A stretch of 64,000 nucleotides of DNA from Alligator mississippiensis (taxonomy: Eukaryota > Chordata > Crocodylia > Alligatoridae), in the NCBI RefSeq assembly GCF_030867095.1, contig NC_081830.1, positions 34,145,832-34,209,831 on the forward strand. The letters run 5' to 3'. Below are positions 45,881 through 57,668 of this stretch, in pieces (positions within the stretch are counted from its first letter, which is position 1; each line of letters opens with the position of its first letter). The position numbers were made by a program, and so were the translations under genes. The notes under the pieces were generated by a model that saw only the letters and a list, made by a program, of their open reading frames with translations, did not search any database and was not told the DNA's origin.

Positions 45881-48364
45881 CCATGAGGGGCATTTTGGCA
45901 TTGAGAAAGGCAAAGCAAGGGATGCTCTATACTGAGACAGTATGAATATAAGTATTGAAGATGCTGTGAAAACTTGCAAAACATGTAAAAATGCAGCTCA
46001 GCATAGAAAAAGAGTCCACAGTAGTCAGAGCTCCTTGGTATCAAGTACATATTTCCTGAAGGGAAAACTTATTTATGAGTGATAAGTTAGTATTGTCACT
46101 ATCCCGAAGCGCATAAGCCTTTAGGCTCCTGCAGGGAGACCACTATTTGGCAGTCACTTCTAGGTACACAAGCTGCTTTTAGGGACCCTAAAGTGTGGGA
46201 TCAGCCTGAGGAATATTCCCCTCACTTGAGCTGCAGCAGCAATTTTCTCTGAATTTGTAGGGGGGTGACTGGAAGTATGATTGGGCTCCTACCCCCAATA
46301 CTCATGATGATCTCTTTAGTTTTGTGCTTCCTGTCATCTTCTTTTGTTAACACAGAATATGGTATTATGTTTCAATATCACAGAGTGAAATGTGTGTTTT
46401 TGCAATCTTTATGATAATATTGCATGTCTTGTTTTCCCGGATGTTCTTGTACACTCTTGTACACTGGGAACGAATGAATTAACATTGGCCTTGATTTGAT
46501 TTGGAAATGAAGGTGGGGCTCTACCCTAAGTGTCTCAGTTCCTAGAGCAGCAAGCATTTTCGGGGGTGATATCTTATTGGATCAATGGGTGGAATAAAGT
46601 CAGACAAGCTTTCAAATGCAAAGTATTCATCTTCTGAAATGCAATTAGTCTACCCCTCCAAAAATAAAAATAAAATATTCCCTGCCACTTACATATTTCC
46701 TGGATCATCATGGTTGCAGTATCTCTGTAACATTACCATCTGTTTCTAGAAGAATATTATGGATTAAATTTGAAGATGAAGACATTCCTGAACCCAACTG
46801 GACTGAAGCCCCAGCAGAGGCACAACTGAGACCCCGGAGACTCCTTTCCATAATTGGCACCCAGGAGAGGCATCAAAGAAGCCTCAGTACAGGAGACTGA
46901 CGTGAAAAAAACCCTTCCAGGGACAGAAGCCATGGGAAGGGGTAGGGGGGAGGAAAACAGAAGAAAGAGGAAATAACCTGGGTTTTTCACTGTCTGCCTG
47001 ATATTTAGCTTAGGCATTGGATCTCAATGCCTGTTATATTGCAGTTAGCTGATAAATGGCATCTTGTTTAAGAAGGGCTTCCTGCTTCATTGCACATGAC
47101 ATTAGGTGCACTCCATCCCCTTAAAGAAGAAACTCTCTCTGCAGGCATTGAGCCAGTATGTAGTTCACTGGGTGGAGTGGGTTGATGGGGGACAGAGGCT
47201 CAGACAGTCAGTGAATACAGGGACCAGAAGTCCTGGTTTCAGAGTCCAAAAGGCTCAGGCTTTGGTGGGCAACAAGACTGAGGAAATTCCATAGCTGATG
47301 AGTGACTACTAACAGTGACCTTCCATGCAGACAGAACTAGCACACTGATGGCACCTCCAGCAAGTTCCTCTCGGCAGATCTTAGGGATTGAAAGGGGAAT
47401 GAGGGGGGCAGGCGGTGGGAAGGAAAAAGGAAGAGGAGGGACCTCTCACCATTTAATTCAGGAATTTAGCATTTAGACCATCTCTCTAAGTGTAGGAGAC
47501 CTGGATCCTTGCCCCTCCCCCTCTTTACCTAGATAGGCTTTGAATCTGCTTCCTCAAAAAGTGCTGTAATCAACCTTGTCACTAGAAATGTTTAGCTAAA
47601 CACAAGAAGCCTTTTGCTGTGACCAAAATATCAGCATAGAACCATTTCACTGAGAACTTTTGCTGCCAAACAAAATGTGTTTTTCAGAGAGCTCACTGCT
47701 TTCTGGTACACTGTCACTGAGAGCCATCATCAGACTGTCAGTGTTATCAAGGTGGTCACCTGCCTGTAGGGGTTAGGTGTTACCAGGCTCCCTCATTTGG
47801 GTGGCCTGTGTGTCCATCCAGTGTGTCACGATGCCATCTGTGGTGCTGACTGCTGCTGCATGCAGCCTCTGTCCATTGACAACCTTATTATTAGAGAGGC
47901 TTGATTCTTGGTAACAAAAGCTCAACTGATTTTATTGTCCACAAATAAGCATAGTCACTAACATCCATGGCCAACTGTTATGCAGTGCTAACTGGATTCC
48001 TTGCAGGTAAGACATGGGCATAACATAACACCCCCCAGGTCATTAAAATACATCATAGCATTTTAACCGTCACTCAGAACTACTTCATATTTACAGCATG
48101 CCCATCCTAGTTCTCAACAATTACTAACAACTTTTGGTGACACCAGCCGCATCCCAGTTTTCACCAGATTGTGCAACCTTCCTACTAAATAAAGAAACCA
48201 TTTTACTAGGTCACTTCAATTCTTGTTTTGGTGTTCTGGCTGGTCTTAATCATTTACTCTATCCACTAGCCATGCGAGGCACCTATATGGGCTAACAATA
48301 TCACTTTCCCAGCACTTCTTTGTAAGCTATATAAGGTATGCCCAATTCTGGTTTCAGCGGGCAT

Positions 48365-48595
48365 TTATACATGAGATGTTAACTGTGAAGCAGCCTAATA
48401 ATATTGCACAGTAGCACATCACAGTATGGACAGTGCTAATATGCTACTGCTCAGTATTATTAGGGTACTGCACAGTAGCATCACTAAAAAAGGGGTTCAC
48501 CAGCACTAGTGCACAGTAACTTGGGCTACTGCACATTTATTTAGTAGTTGATTATAGATTAATAAATGTGTAGACTTGCCCCAGTGTGGCCTGTT
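48365..48595. repeat. MITE-like patch with facing TACACAT/ATGTGTA ends
   Basis: The left side (GGGCATTTATACATGAGATGTTAAC) and the right side (TTAATAAATGTGTAGACTTGCCC) form imperfect inverted ends around a core with repeated GCACAGTAGC. It is reminiscent of the repeats at 45395 and 60168. Confidence 0.35.
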
Positions 48596-51500
48596 TTGAT
48601 CAGTGCTGTAGCAGAACCTTTGTACAATTTGTATATGCACTAAATAATATTTTTATTAATCCATAGTCTAGCGGGGCCTACAGCAGGTAGCCAGGCTCCT
48701 TTTCTCTTGCCTAGGCTAAGATTTGCCAAGCTGTTTAAGGGATGTAAACACTAAGCTCTCATCAGCTGTCCTGGTACACAGGCTTCCAACTCTCATAGGT
48801 AGTTCAGAAAAATATCAGCTTTCACTATAACATCTGTATGCAGTTCTAAAATCTGCATGAAGTTTAGGAGGCCTGCTGTATAATGCACTCCTCTACTTAT
48901 ACCTGAGACAAGCAGTCTTGACTTACAGCTCTCATCACTTCTGATTTAACAGCTGGGCACTAGTCACATTTTGGAAGGGGGAACTGAAAAGACTTCCAAT
49001 TTTGAACTTGCCCTCACCCTCAGAACCTAGCCCTCTACCATAGGTCACAGTAGAAGCTAGAAGTCTTGGTAAAAAAATCCCCCCATTTCTAGGGGATGGA
49101 GTATATGCCTTTCCTTGAACTCACTATGGATACCAGAATCTCCCTCCTGCTCAGGGCTCTTGTTCCAACTCTTCATAACCATAAAACAGGAGTTTGCAAT
49201 TCCACTCTCCTTGAAGGCCAATCAAATGCACTAAATACCCTACATGCATCAATTCCCAGCCTGAGGATTTTTCCAAGGTGTGTTGTTTTTGTGGGTTTTA
49301 AAAACTAGCTAACTAAATAATAATAACAGTAAGAAAGACCCATAATTGCAGGCATACGACCAATTTTTAAATGACTCTTTTTGAGGCTGAATTTATCATG
49401 GTCCACTAGGCCAGCTACCCTAGCAGGTAAACAGATGTGGAACCAGGGTTTGTACAGGTAAGAGTGAAAAACTACAAGTCAGAAACCAAATGCCAACCCA
49501 GGGAAAGGATTCAGGAATTAGAAATATAGTTATTGTGTCAGAAGGATAATTCACAGGTGATTCCAAGAGCAAACCAAACCAGGGTCAGAAGTCAGGAAAG
49601 AGGCCTGCAGGAAGAATTCAAAGTTGAAACCTAGGAACAAGTCAAAGACAGAATCAGAACAGCCATAGATGCTGTTAAGACAGAAGCTGCACCAAAACTG
49701 AAGACTAGTATAATATATAGGAAAGGTTAGGGGCTGGAGGGATTCCTTAAAAGCAGCTCCATAATCAATCAGAGGGGGTCAGCTGATCTTGATTAGTAGT
49801 AACTGGGTCAACTGCACTTTATAAGGGCTGCAGGGCAAAAGCCTACCTGAGCTTTGCAGAGCTGACCTAGACTGCAGTGTAGGACCCTTAATTGAATGGC
49901 CCACATTACAAAAGCAGCAGGTTTATTGATCTTATTTAGTAAACCTGAGGAGGGTTTTCAGCATCAGTGTTACTGGAAGAGTATGAAATAAGATAAAAAA
50001 TAGGGAAAGATGCCTAAGGCTTTATTCTTTGAAATATGACCACTTTTCTTGCTTCTTAGCACATGAACAGATCTGAGATAAGACTGATTAGAGATATACT
50101 CTTAATAATCAGAGTTCTGAAGTTGCAGATAAGGCTGGTGATATGAAGTAATGAATTTTAAAGCATAAATTATGCAATGTTCTGCTAGAAATGCACTGTT
50201 GATTCATAAGTGCAGAGAAAGAGATGGTACGATCTTTTTGTTAATGCAGGAGAGATTTAGTTAAGAGGATTATGCTTAATGTTACAAGCTGATTCTCTCT
50301 CTACAAGGCTTTCCAGGTATTGGTTGTGGTTTTCAGAGGAACCTGGAACTGCTAGCTGCCCAACTCCACTGTGAGTCGGTGCAAACCTGTTCTCCAAGTC
50401 CTTTTAGGCTGTTCCAAAAATCCTAATTGGCTTCCTCCATACTCCAACACCTGCCTGATTTTTAATCATTGCTTCTGGTGGAGGAAGCTTGCTTCTCAGG
50501 TCTCTGAAGGAGCTATAGATGCATAATAGTGTTGGATTGATCTCAGAGTTTAAAATTCAAAAGTATGTCTAAGTGAGGATACTGCAGAGAAGATTTAGGA
50601 GTCTGAGCTGAGAGCATTCCTCTATGAACACTTCAGATGCCATAGGAATCAGAACTTCCACTCCACTATCTCAGCTAGCCCATTACTCTCTAAGGACCTA
50701 AGGCTAGGGAAACTACATAGGATTGTAATGTTTGGACTAAAAAGGAAAAGATAATTCAAAGCAGCTGCAATTGCCATGATTACCTGATTCTTTTCTGTGG
50801 ATAGCTTTCTCTCTCTTTCTGCACTTTGCTTCCCATCCAATAAGCAAATCAGAACTAGAAATAAAACTGGGACTACTTTCTAAAACCAGAGGATCCCACT
50901 TAAATAAAGGTTGTGCAAGCAGATAAATATGGGGTGTGCAAGCAGAAAGATATAAACCTATCTGAATGCATACCCCTTATCTAATCTTATGAAAAATGCC
51001 AATCAATCTATCTCTCCATGTACCCTGTATCTGTTGAAACTCCTCATTCTTCTGACCTGTTTGCACAGACTCTCTGCCCATGACTCATACATATGTGATG
51101 CCCTATATCAAATAGTTACAGCAAAATTATTTGAATTAGCAACAACATCACCATCATCTTCATTATATTTTCCTTTATTTGTGTCTGGTTTTTACTAGCC
51201 TGGTTTAGATTATAAATATCACATTGAGCAAACATTCCCAACTGGTAGTTACTTATTTTGTTCTTACATCTGTAGGGTTAGTAAAACAACATAGCTTAGC
51301 TTATTTGGGAATCAGACAAATATTATTTCTTTTCATATTTTACTTGGAAATCCCTTTATTTGGTGTTGATATGCTGAATATGATACTGCAAAGAGGATGT
51401 TGACAATGGGCATGACTATGGGCATCTCATCTAGACCCTATGAACTCTAGTGGTGCAAGGAATCTCTTCCCTACATGGAAAAAAAAAATAATACCAGGTG

Positions 51501-53274
51501 AATTTCCTTTCTTATGACTTGTCATCTGCAAACCTGATTCCTCATCCAATCAGGGACAAGAGAAATTTGATCTCATGTTGAGTTTGAAAAGCTGTCATTC
51601 CAAAAGGAAATGAAATGCACCTGATAAAGGTGTAAACTGCTTCACCCTCAGAAAGTGGCTCAATGTCATTTTGTGTCAAAACACTGTGTATGAGAATTGT
51701 CTCCTGAGCACAGAGCCTAGGATTTTTAAAGGTATATGGGGGACTTTTATGTATACCCAACTCTTCTTGATTCCTTGTTCAATTCTAGTCACTCAGGATT
51801 ATCAAAATATGTTAAGTGCACCAGTTGGGTAGACTTTTCTTTGAATTTGTATTCCTAATAAGCTTTTACGTTTTTTTACATGCTCACCTGCCTTAATGAT
51901 TGCTAGACAGACCGAAAGTTTGGATAATAAAAGTCTGTTGGATTTCAAGGGATCAAGTTCAACAGATGGGTTTTGTTAGACAAAATGGTGTGCAGTTGCA
52001 AAGTCAAGGAGTTTTGGCTGAAATTGTCCTACCTTTAACCTCTGATTCTATTCTATGGATGTCATCAGTGCTGGTGTTCTTCCTGGGTGGCAAAATTAGG
52101 AAGAATAACATAGGTCTAGATCTAATTCTTCAGCTGTCTATACTGATGCCTCTCCCAGTGGAAATTTTGGCAGCAGAGAGAAAACACCACTAAGGTGCCA
52201 CACTGCATGCACACCCAAGCACTGCTGGCAATTTCATACAGCTCTGCCCAGCAGCTGTGTCACCAGATCATGAAGTAGACACTGGGAGTACATTGTATTT
52301 AGGGGGCAGATCTGGTAAACTAGGTACCAGCATGGGACTTGGGCAGAAGTTACTGATGTAAGTAAAAAAAATAATATCCTCTTTCCAGGAACCATACAAT
52401 CTCACATGTCCAAATTATTCAGCATTCATATTTAGGCTTTCATATATACCCTAAACTTCAGCAGTCTAGGTGCCCAAGTGGAACTCACTGCAAACCACAA
52501 TGGTGATGGTTTGTTTCCTAAGACCACATATGTCCATAGTGATTCTTGATTATTAGTTATGAACTGGGAACACCTAATACATATCAGGAACACTAAATTG
52601 AGCACTGAATTGAACGTGTAGAGGAGCAGCAACTGAAATGTAGTCACTTTCACTTAAAAAAAATACAAATGGGAAAGAGCAGGTGGCAATTACTTTTTGT
52701 CAACTACCTAGTTGTTGGAATGCTCATACCCAAAGAGGAACACCTGAGTTATAGGCCTGACAGCCTCTGGGGTTCAAACTCACTCTGACCCTAGTACTCA
52801 GGGTATGGGCTGGGTTGGAAGCACGTTATACCCCTCCCACCTTTAAATTAAGCCAGCATGCTTATAAGAATACAGGAATTATGGAACTAGAAAGAGGCAA
52901 AGAAGCTGTGGCCTACAGATTGGTACTCTGATGGAAAGAGGGGAGGGGAAATTCTAGATTGTGATCCCTGCTCTCAGGGTTATTTCTGATATTTGTCCTA
53001 GTCATCCATACTTTGTTATATGACTGCTTAGGCCTCTTACTAATCTAAAGCCCCCCCACACATGTAAACTGCTTATGTCATTGTATATGCAACCTACTGG
53101 TTGCTCTCTCCTTTTGCCTTTCCATTCTCTATTATGCTTGGAGTTGTGACCTGGGAAAATTGTGAGGTCAAAGAAAAAGTACATTAAGTCAATCTGATAG
53201 AGGCAGAAAGGGACTGGAAGCTGGAGATGCACATTTCTACAAACTGAATTGTATTCAAAACCCAACTTAGAGAG

Positions 53275-53306
53275 ATGTATGTATGTATGTATGTATGTAT
53301 GTATGT
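53275..53306 (+). repeat. (GTAT)n microsatellite
   Basis: About eight tandem GTAT units. Confidence 0.95.
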
Positions 53307-53468
53307 CCCTTCAAAAGTCATAAACTGAAATCCAGAAGGTAACTTAGAGTGGCATTCTGTTCCCTTCCTGGTAATCTAAATGGCCATTTTTTGGTTTTCT
53401 ATGTCCCATTTTTTGAGTTGATGCCCAGTGCACCCAGCTGGCCCATCCCACATCCATCCTGACACTCC

Positions 53469-53867
53469 TCATCCCCCTACTGGGATGGGGATTCTGGCAG
53501 TCCTCCAGACTTTGCTGCCCTGGTAATCCCGGATTTCTCTGCTGGGATGCAGTCCTATGTGGACGCAATCCACTTGGGGATCACATCTGGATTTCAGAAA
53601 AATGATGAGGTTAGAAGGATCCTGCAAACTAAATTTCCTTAATGCCATTTTGGGTCTGCCAGAACTGAGCAGCCCTTTTGCTGGGAGGATGACCACTGTG
53701 ACTTCTCTATGTCCTTTTAAGCTGCTGTCACAGCTGATCACTTCTAGACAGCATCTGATGCCTTTCCTATGTAATGCTACTTCACTGTCCAAGTTACAGC
53801 TCAGGCTGGCCTTAAGTAGGAGGATCCATAGGAGGAGGATTCCCCACAGGCCTAGTATTTTCATTTT
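53469..53867 (-). CDS. Unidentified ORF with a signal-peptide-like start
   Basis: Reading leftwards from a Met at 53867 (an upstream in-frame Met is at 53903), this gives 132 residues. The first 22 (MKILGLWGILLLWILLLKAS and two more) look like a secretory signal: one Lys, a long Leu/Trp/Ile core and a small residue before Cys. The remainder is hydrophilic with several Cys (IRCCLEVISCDSS, RCDPQVDCVHIG) and no motif I recognise. It could be the first exon of a secreted or membrane protein, a decayed exon, or a chance frame. There is no visible repeat similarity. No supporting splice structure could be fixed, so confidence that it is a gene is low. Confidence 0.2.
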   Translation of the reverse strand, partial: KMKILGLWGILLLWILLLKASLSCNLDSEVALHRKGIRCCLEVISCDSSLKGHREVTVVILPAKGLLSSGRPKMALRKFSLQDPSNLIIFLKSRCDPQVDCVHIGLHPSREIRDYQGSKVWRTARIPIPVGG

Positions 53868-54922
53868 TAAAGGAAGGGAAAAGTGAGGGAGAGAGTGGCC
53901 CAACTGGTGTGTATATCAGGTAGCCTACAAGAAGGTGGCTGATGCCTTTATCTGCCTCAACATCAGATACAGGCACAAGTAAGCCTGCCGATGTGTATTT
54001 ACTAACAGCTGAAGCTGTTCCTTCTTGCTAGTCCAGAAGGGTTGCCGGCAGAGAGAAGAGAACTGTCTTACCCAATCCCCTGGCTGTTTCTCCTCTGTCT
54101 GTGAATCATGGGAGCAGAGAAATCCTGTCTAACCCTATTGGGATAAGGCTGGTTTTCATGGTTAACCCTACCCTGTTAATATGTGACCCTGTGGTTTGGT
54201 GCACTGTTAGTTTTGGTTTGGGGCTGGAGGACTGCCACCCTCCCCCTACCCCCACACTTGCTTACCACCCAGCCTCTCTCCATCCTGGGCTTTGGCAAGG
54301 ATTTCTTCCTGAGCCTAATTCTTGGTTTCCCTAAGTGCCCCATCAACCCTATAATGGCAGAAGACACCCTTCTCTGTCTGTCTTCCATCAGATACCCATG
54401 TACCGGGGCAAACTTATTCCATCACAGGTGAAAATAGAATCTAAAAGCCACGTAAGCAGTGGTGACGCATAGGGTGTGCATGGAGGTGCACGACTGCTGT
54501 GCATGACTGGCTGTGCTCACTGCTTAGGTGATCAGAGCGGGGTCGTTTTTCTAAACTGTCTAAGGGATATAGATGCATTAGTGCATTAGCATTAGTGAAA
54601 ATTTTAGATACCCAAATCTCTTCTGGAATCTCTTCTCTATAATATCCTATTCACCTCATAGTTTTAAGAGTCGCAGAAACTAGACTTACAGTGGTCTGCT
54701 TCAGTGAGTAGAAACACTTCTCTTCTATCTGTCAGACCAGAACCTAGAAGGTCTGACTTCCAGACCCCATCCTACCTGGGCATCTCTCACAATCTTCTTC
54801 TTTTTGAATGGGAACTGGAACACATTTTGGTACACATTATCACACCTATGCTAATGATTAGACTCAGTTCCTTTCCCGTACTTGGGAAGGGAACTCAAGA
54901 GTTGGCAAGCCTTAAGCTCTAA

Positions 54923-57668
54923 TAGTAGGGATTACAGAAATGTGGTGGGATTCATCCCATGACTGGGCAGTTAGCATTAGGGGCTATAGGCTCTACAGGC
55001 GGGATAGAGAAGGAAAGAAGGGAGGAGGTGTGGCACTCTGTCAAAGAGCAATACATATCCTCTGCCAGCAAAATGAGGTTGGAGGAGGGGCAAGCTGAAA
55101 TGCTTTGGGTCAAGATACAAGGGGGTCATGGGGAGAGGGATTTAACAGTGGGGGTCTACTACAGACCCCCCAACCAAGGGGAGGAGCTGGACCGGGAATT
55201 TTTCGGGCCAGCTTGCAGAGGCACTTAAGGCAAGGGATGCAGTTGTCATGGGTGATCTAAATTACCCCGACATCTGCTGGGAGGAGCAGTCAGCCAGGTC
55301 GGACCGATCCAGGAGGTTCCTGGCCAAGATACAGGATCTCCACTTAACCCAGGAGGTGCACAGTCCCACCAGAGGAAATGCCCTGTTGGACCTGGTCCTG
55401 GCCACAGGTGATGATTTGGTAAGGGGGCTCCAGATCCTTGACCACCTGGGTGATAGCGATCATCGCTTGCTGGAATTCATCATCCAGCGCAGGGTGACAA
55501 GGGCCTGCAGCAAGGCGGTAGCCCTAGACTTCAAGAGGGCCAACTTCAAGCAGTTAAGGAGATTGGTGGGAGAGGCGCTAGGGTTCTCGAGGGCAGGGGA
55601 ACTCAGTGCCCAAGATGACTGGTCGTTCCTTAAGGAGACGATACTCAGGGCCCAAGAGGTGACGATTCCAACAAGAAGCAAGGGGGACAAGAGTGCCCAA
55701 AAGCCTCCCTGGCTCACCAAGGATGTCCGGGAATGCCTGGTTGCCAAAAAGGTGGTGTATGCCCAGTGGAAAGGGGGGGCGATCTCCAAAGAGGAGTATA
55801 CCTCCACTGCTCGGGCCTGTAGGGGGGCTGTTAGGAAAGCTAAGGTGGACGTAGAGCTAGGACTAGCATCCAAGATCAAAGATAATAAAAAGTCCTTTTT
55901 CAAATATATAGGGAGGATGAAGAAGGCGCCGGGAAATGTGGGGCCCCTGCAAGATACACTGGGCAATCTGGTGGTTGCGCCAGAGGAGAAGGCAGACCTC
56001 TTTAACAAATTCTTCACCTCCGTTTTCTTGTGCAGGGACCAGGACTTCCCCATCATGATTCAAGACGGACTCGAGGGGAATGCCTCCAGGCCTAAGGTTG
56101 AGGAGGACCGGGTTAGAGTGCTACTGGAGGGGCTGGACGTGTTCAAATCAACAGGTCCAGGGTGTTGAGGGAGCTAGCAGGGGTTATTGCAGGGTCCTTG
56201 GCATGGCTTTACGAGTGCTCGTGGTGCTTGGGCCAGGTGCCAGATGATTAGAAGATAGCCAATGTGGTCCCCATCTTTAAGAAAGGGAGGAGGGAGGACC
56301 CGGGCAACTATAGACCCATCAGTCTTACCTCAATCCTGGGGAAACTCTTTGAGAAGATCATCAAGGAGCACATCTGTGATGGGCTGGCATCGGGGATGAT
56401 GCTCAAGGGCAACCAGCACAGTTTCATTAGGGGCAGGTCTTGTCAGACTAACCTGATTGCCTTTTACGATCAGGTCACAAAAGCATTGGATGCAGGTGTC
56501 GCCGTGGATGTAGTCTTTCTGGACTTCAGCAAGGCCTTTGACACTGTCGACCACCCCATCTTCATTAAAAAACTAGGCGACTGTGGCATCAATGGCTACA
56601 CGGTCAGATGGATTGTGAATTGGCTGAAGGGTCGTACTCAGAGGGTGGTGGTGGACGGGTCATATTCAACCTGGGGGGAAGTGGGCAGCGGAGTCCCCCA
56701 GGGCTCGGTCCTTGGGCCCGCGCTGTTCAATTTCTTTATCAGCGATTTGGACGACGGGGTGATAAGCAACCTGTTCAAATTTGCTGATGATACAAAAATT
56801 TGGGGAGAAGTGGGCACGTTAGCAGGGAGGGAGAGACTGCAGAGAGACCTGGATAGGTTGCAGGGGTGGGCTAACAAAAACAGGATGCGTTTCAATACTG
56901 ACAAATGCAGGGTGCTGCACTTGGGCAGTAGTAACCAGCAGCACACTTATAAGATGGGAAACTCTCTTCTTGAGAGCACGGAGGCAGAAAGGGATCTTGG
57001 AGTCGTTATTGACTCCAAGATGAACATGGGCTGACAATGCGAGGTCACGGTCGGCAGGGCTAACCGGACCCTATCGTGCATCCACAGGTGCATCTCAGGT
57101 AGGGCCAAGGAGGTGATCCTCCCCCTCTATGCGACATTGGTCAGGCCGCAGCTGGAGTACTGTGTCCAGTTCTGGGCACCCCACTTCAAGAGGGATGTGG
57201 ACAACATTGAGAGGATCCAGAGGCGGGCCACCTGCATGACCCTGGGACAGCAGGGCAGACCCTACAACGAGAAGTTACGGGACCTGAACCTGTTCAGCCT
57301 TCACAAGAGAAGGCTGAGGGGGGACCTTGTGACCATCTATAAACTCACTAGAGGGGACCAGAAGGGCTTGGGGGGACCTTGTTTCCTCTAGCGCCTCCCG
57401 GGATAACAAGGAATAACGGCCACAAGTTGTTGGAGAGTAGGTTTAGATTAGACATCCGTAAGAACTACTTCACAGTTAGGGTGGCTAGGATCTGGAACCA
57501 ACTTCCAAGGGAAGTGGTGCTGGCTCCTACCCTGGGGGTCTTTAAGAAACGGCTTCATGCCTACCTGGCTGGGGTCATTTGAGCCCAGTTTTCTTCCTGC
57601 CCAGGCAGGGGGTCGGACCTGAAGATCTACAAGGTCCCTTCTGACCCTACTTCTATGATTCTATGATT
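54923..57668 (+). mobile_element. CR1 LINE, 5'-truncated, endonuclease to 3' end
   Basis: A different CR1 subfamily from the 2273 and 32858 copies. It ends in ATTCTATG repeats at about 57648-57667. The left end starts inside the endonuclease (ITETWWDSSHDWA), followed by RRGGVWHS-like sequence, VGVYYRPPNQG, MGDLNYPDICWE and GDSDHRLLEF. The 55248-56168 ORF continues through the linker. RT at 56264-57034: [47 protein letters not shown] and KFADDTKIWG with the catalytic DD. The C-terminal region (57113-57582) ends AYLAGVI, followed by a short 3' tail. Breaks seen: a frameshift near 55215, a lesion ending in TGA near 56166, TAG near 56250 (DD-KIANV), TGA at 57032-57034, and a break near 57390. It is inactive, but the long open segments suggest moderate age. 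Confidence 0.94.

Larger units (their letters stand above)
45881..54922. other. Long, mostly unrecognised intergenic stretch
   Basis: About 9 kb of largely unique AT-rich sequence. Weak hints are as follows. A short repeat near 46565-46640 has TCTTATTGGATCAATGG and AGACAAGCTTTC. A possible LTR-like end near 47827-48050 has TGTCACGATGCC on the plus strand and a reverse polyadenylation-like GACAATAAAATC. A MITE-like patch lies at 48365-48595. None is firm. No OR or other host gene was recognised, apart from the unidentified ORF at 53469-53867. Confidence 0.35.

Noticed and set aside
47827-48200. Possible LTR end (TGTCACGATGCC and a reversed AATAAA)
   Set aside because: No second boundary or target duplication could be found; too weak to list as an element.
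55248-56168. 306-codon ORF as a possible host gene
   Set aside because: It is the CR1 endonuclease-to-RT linker part of ORF2.
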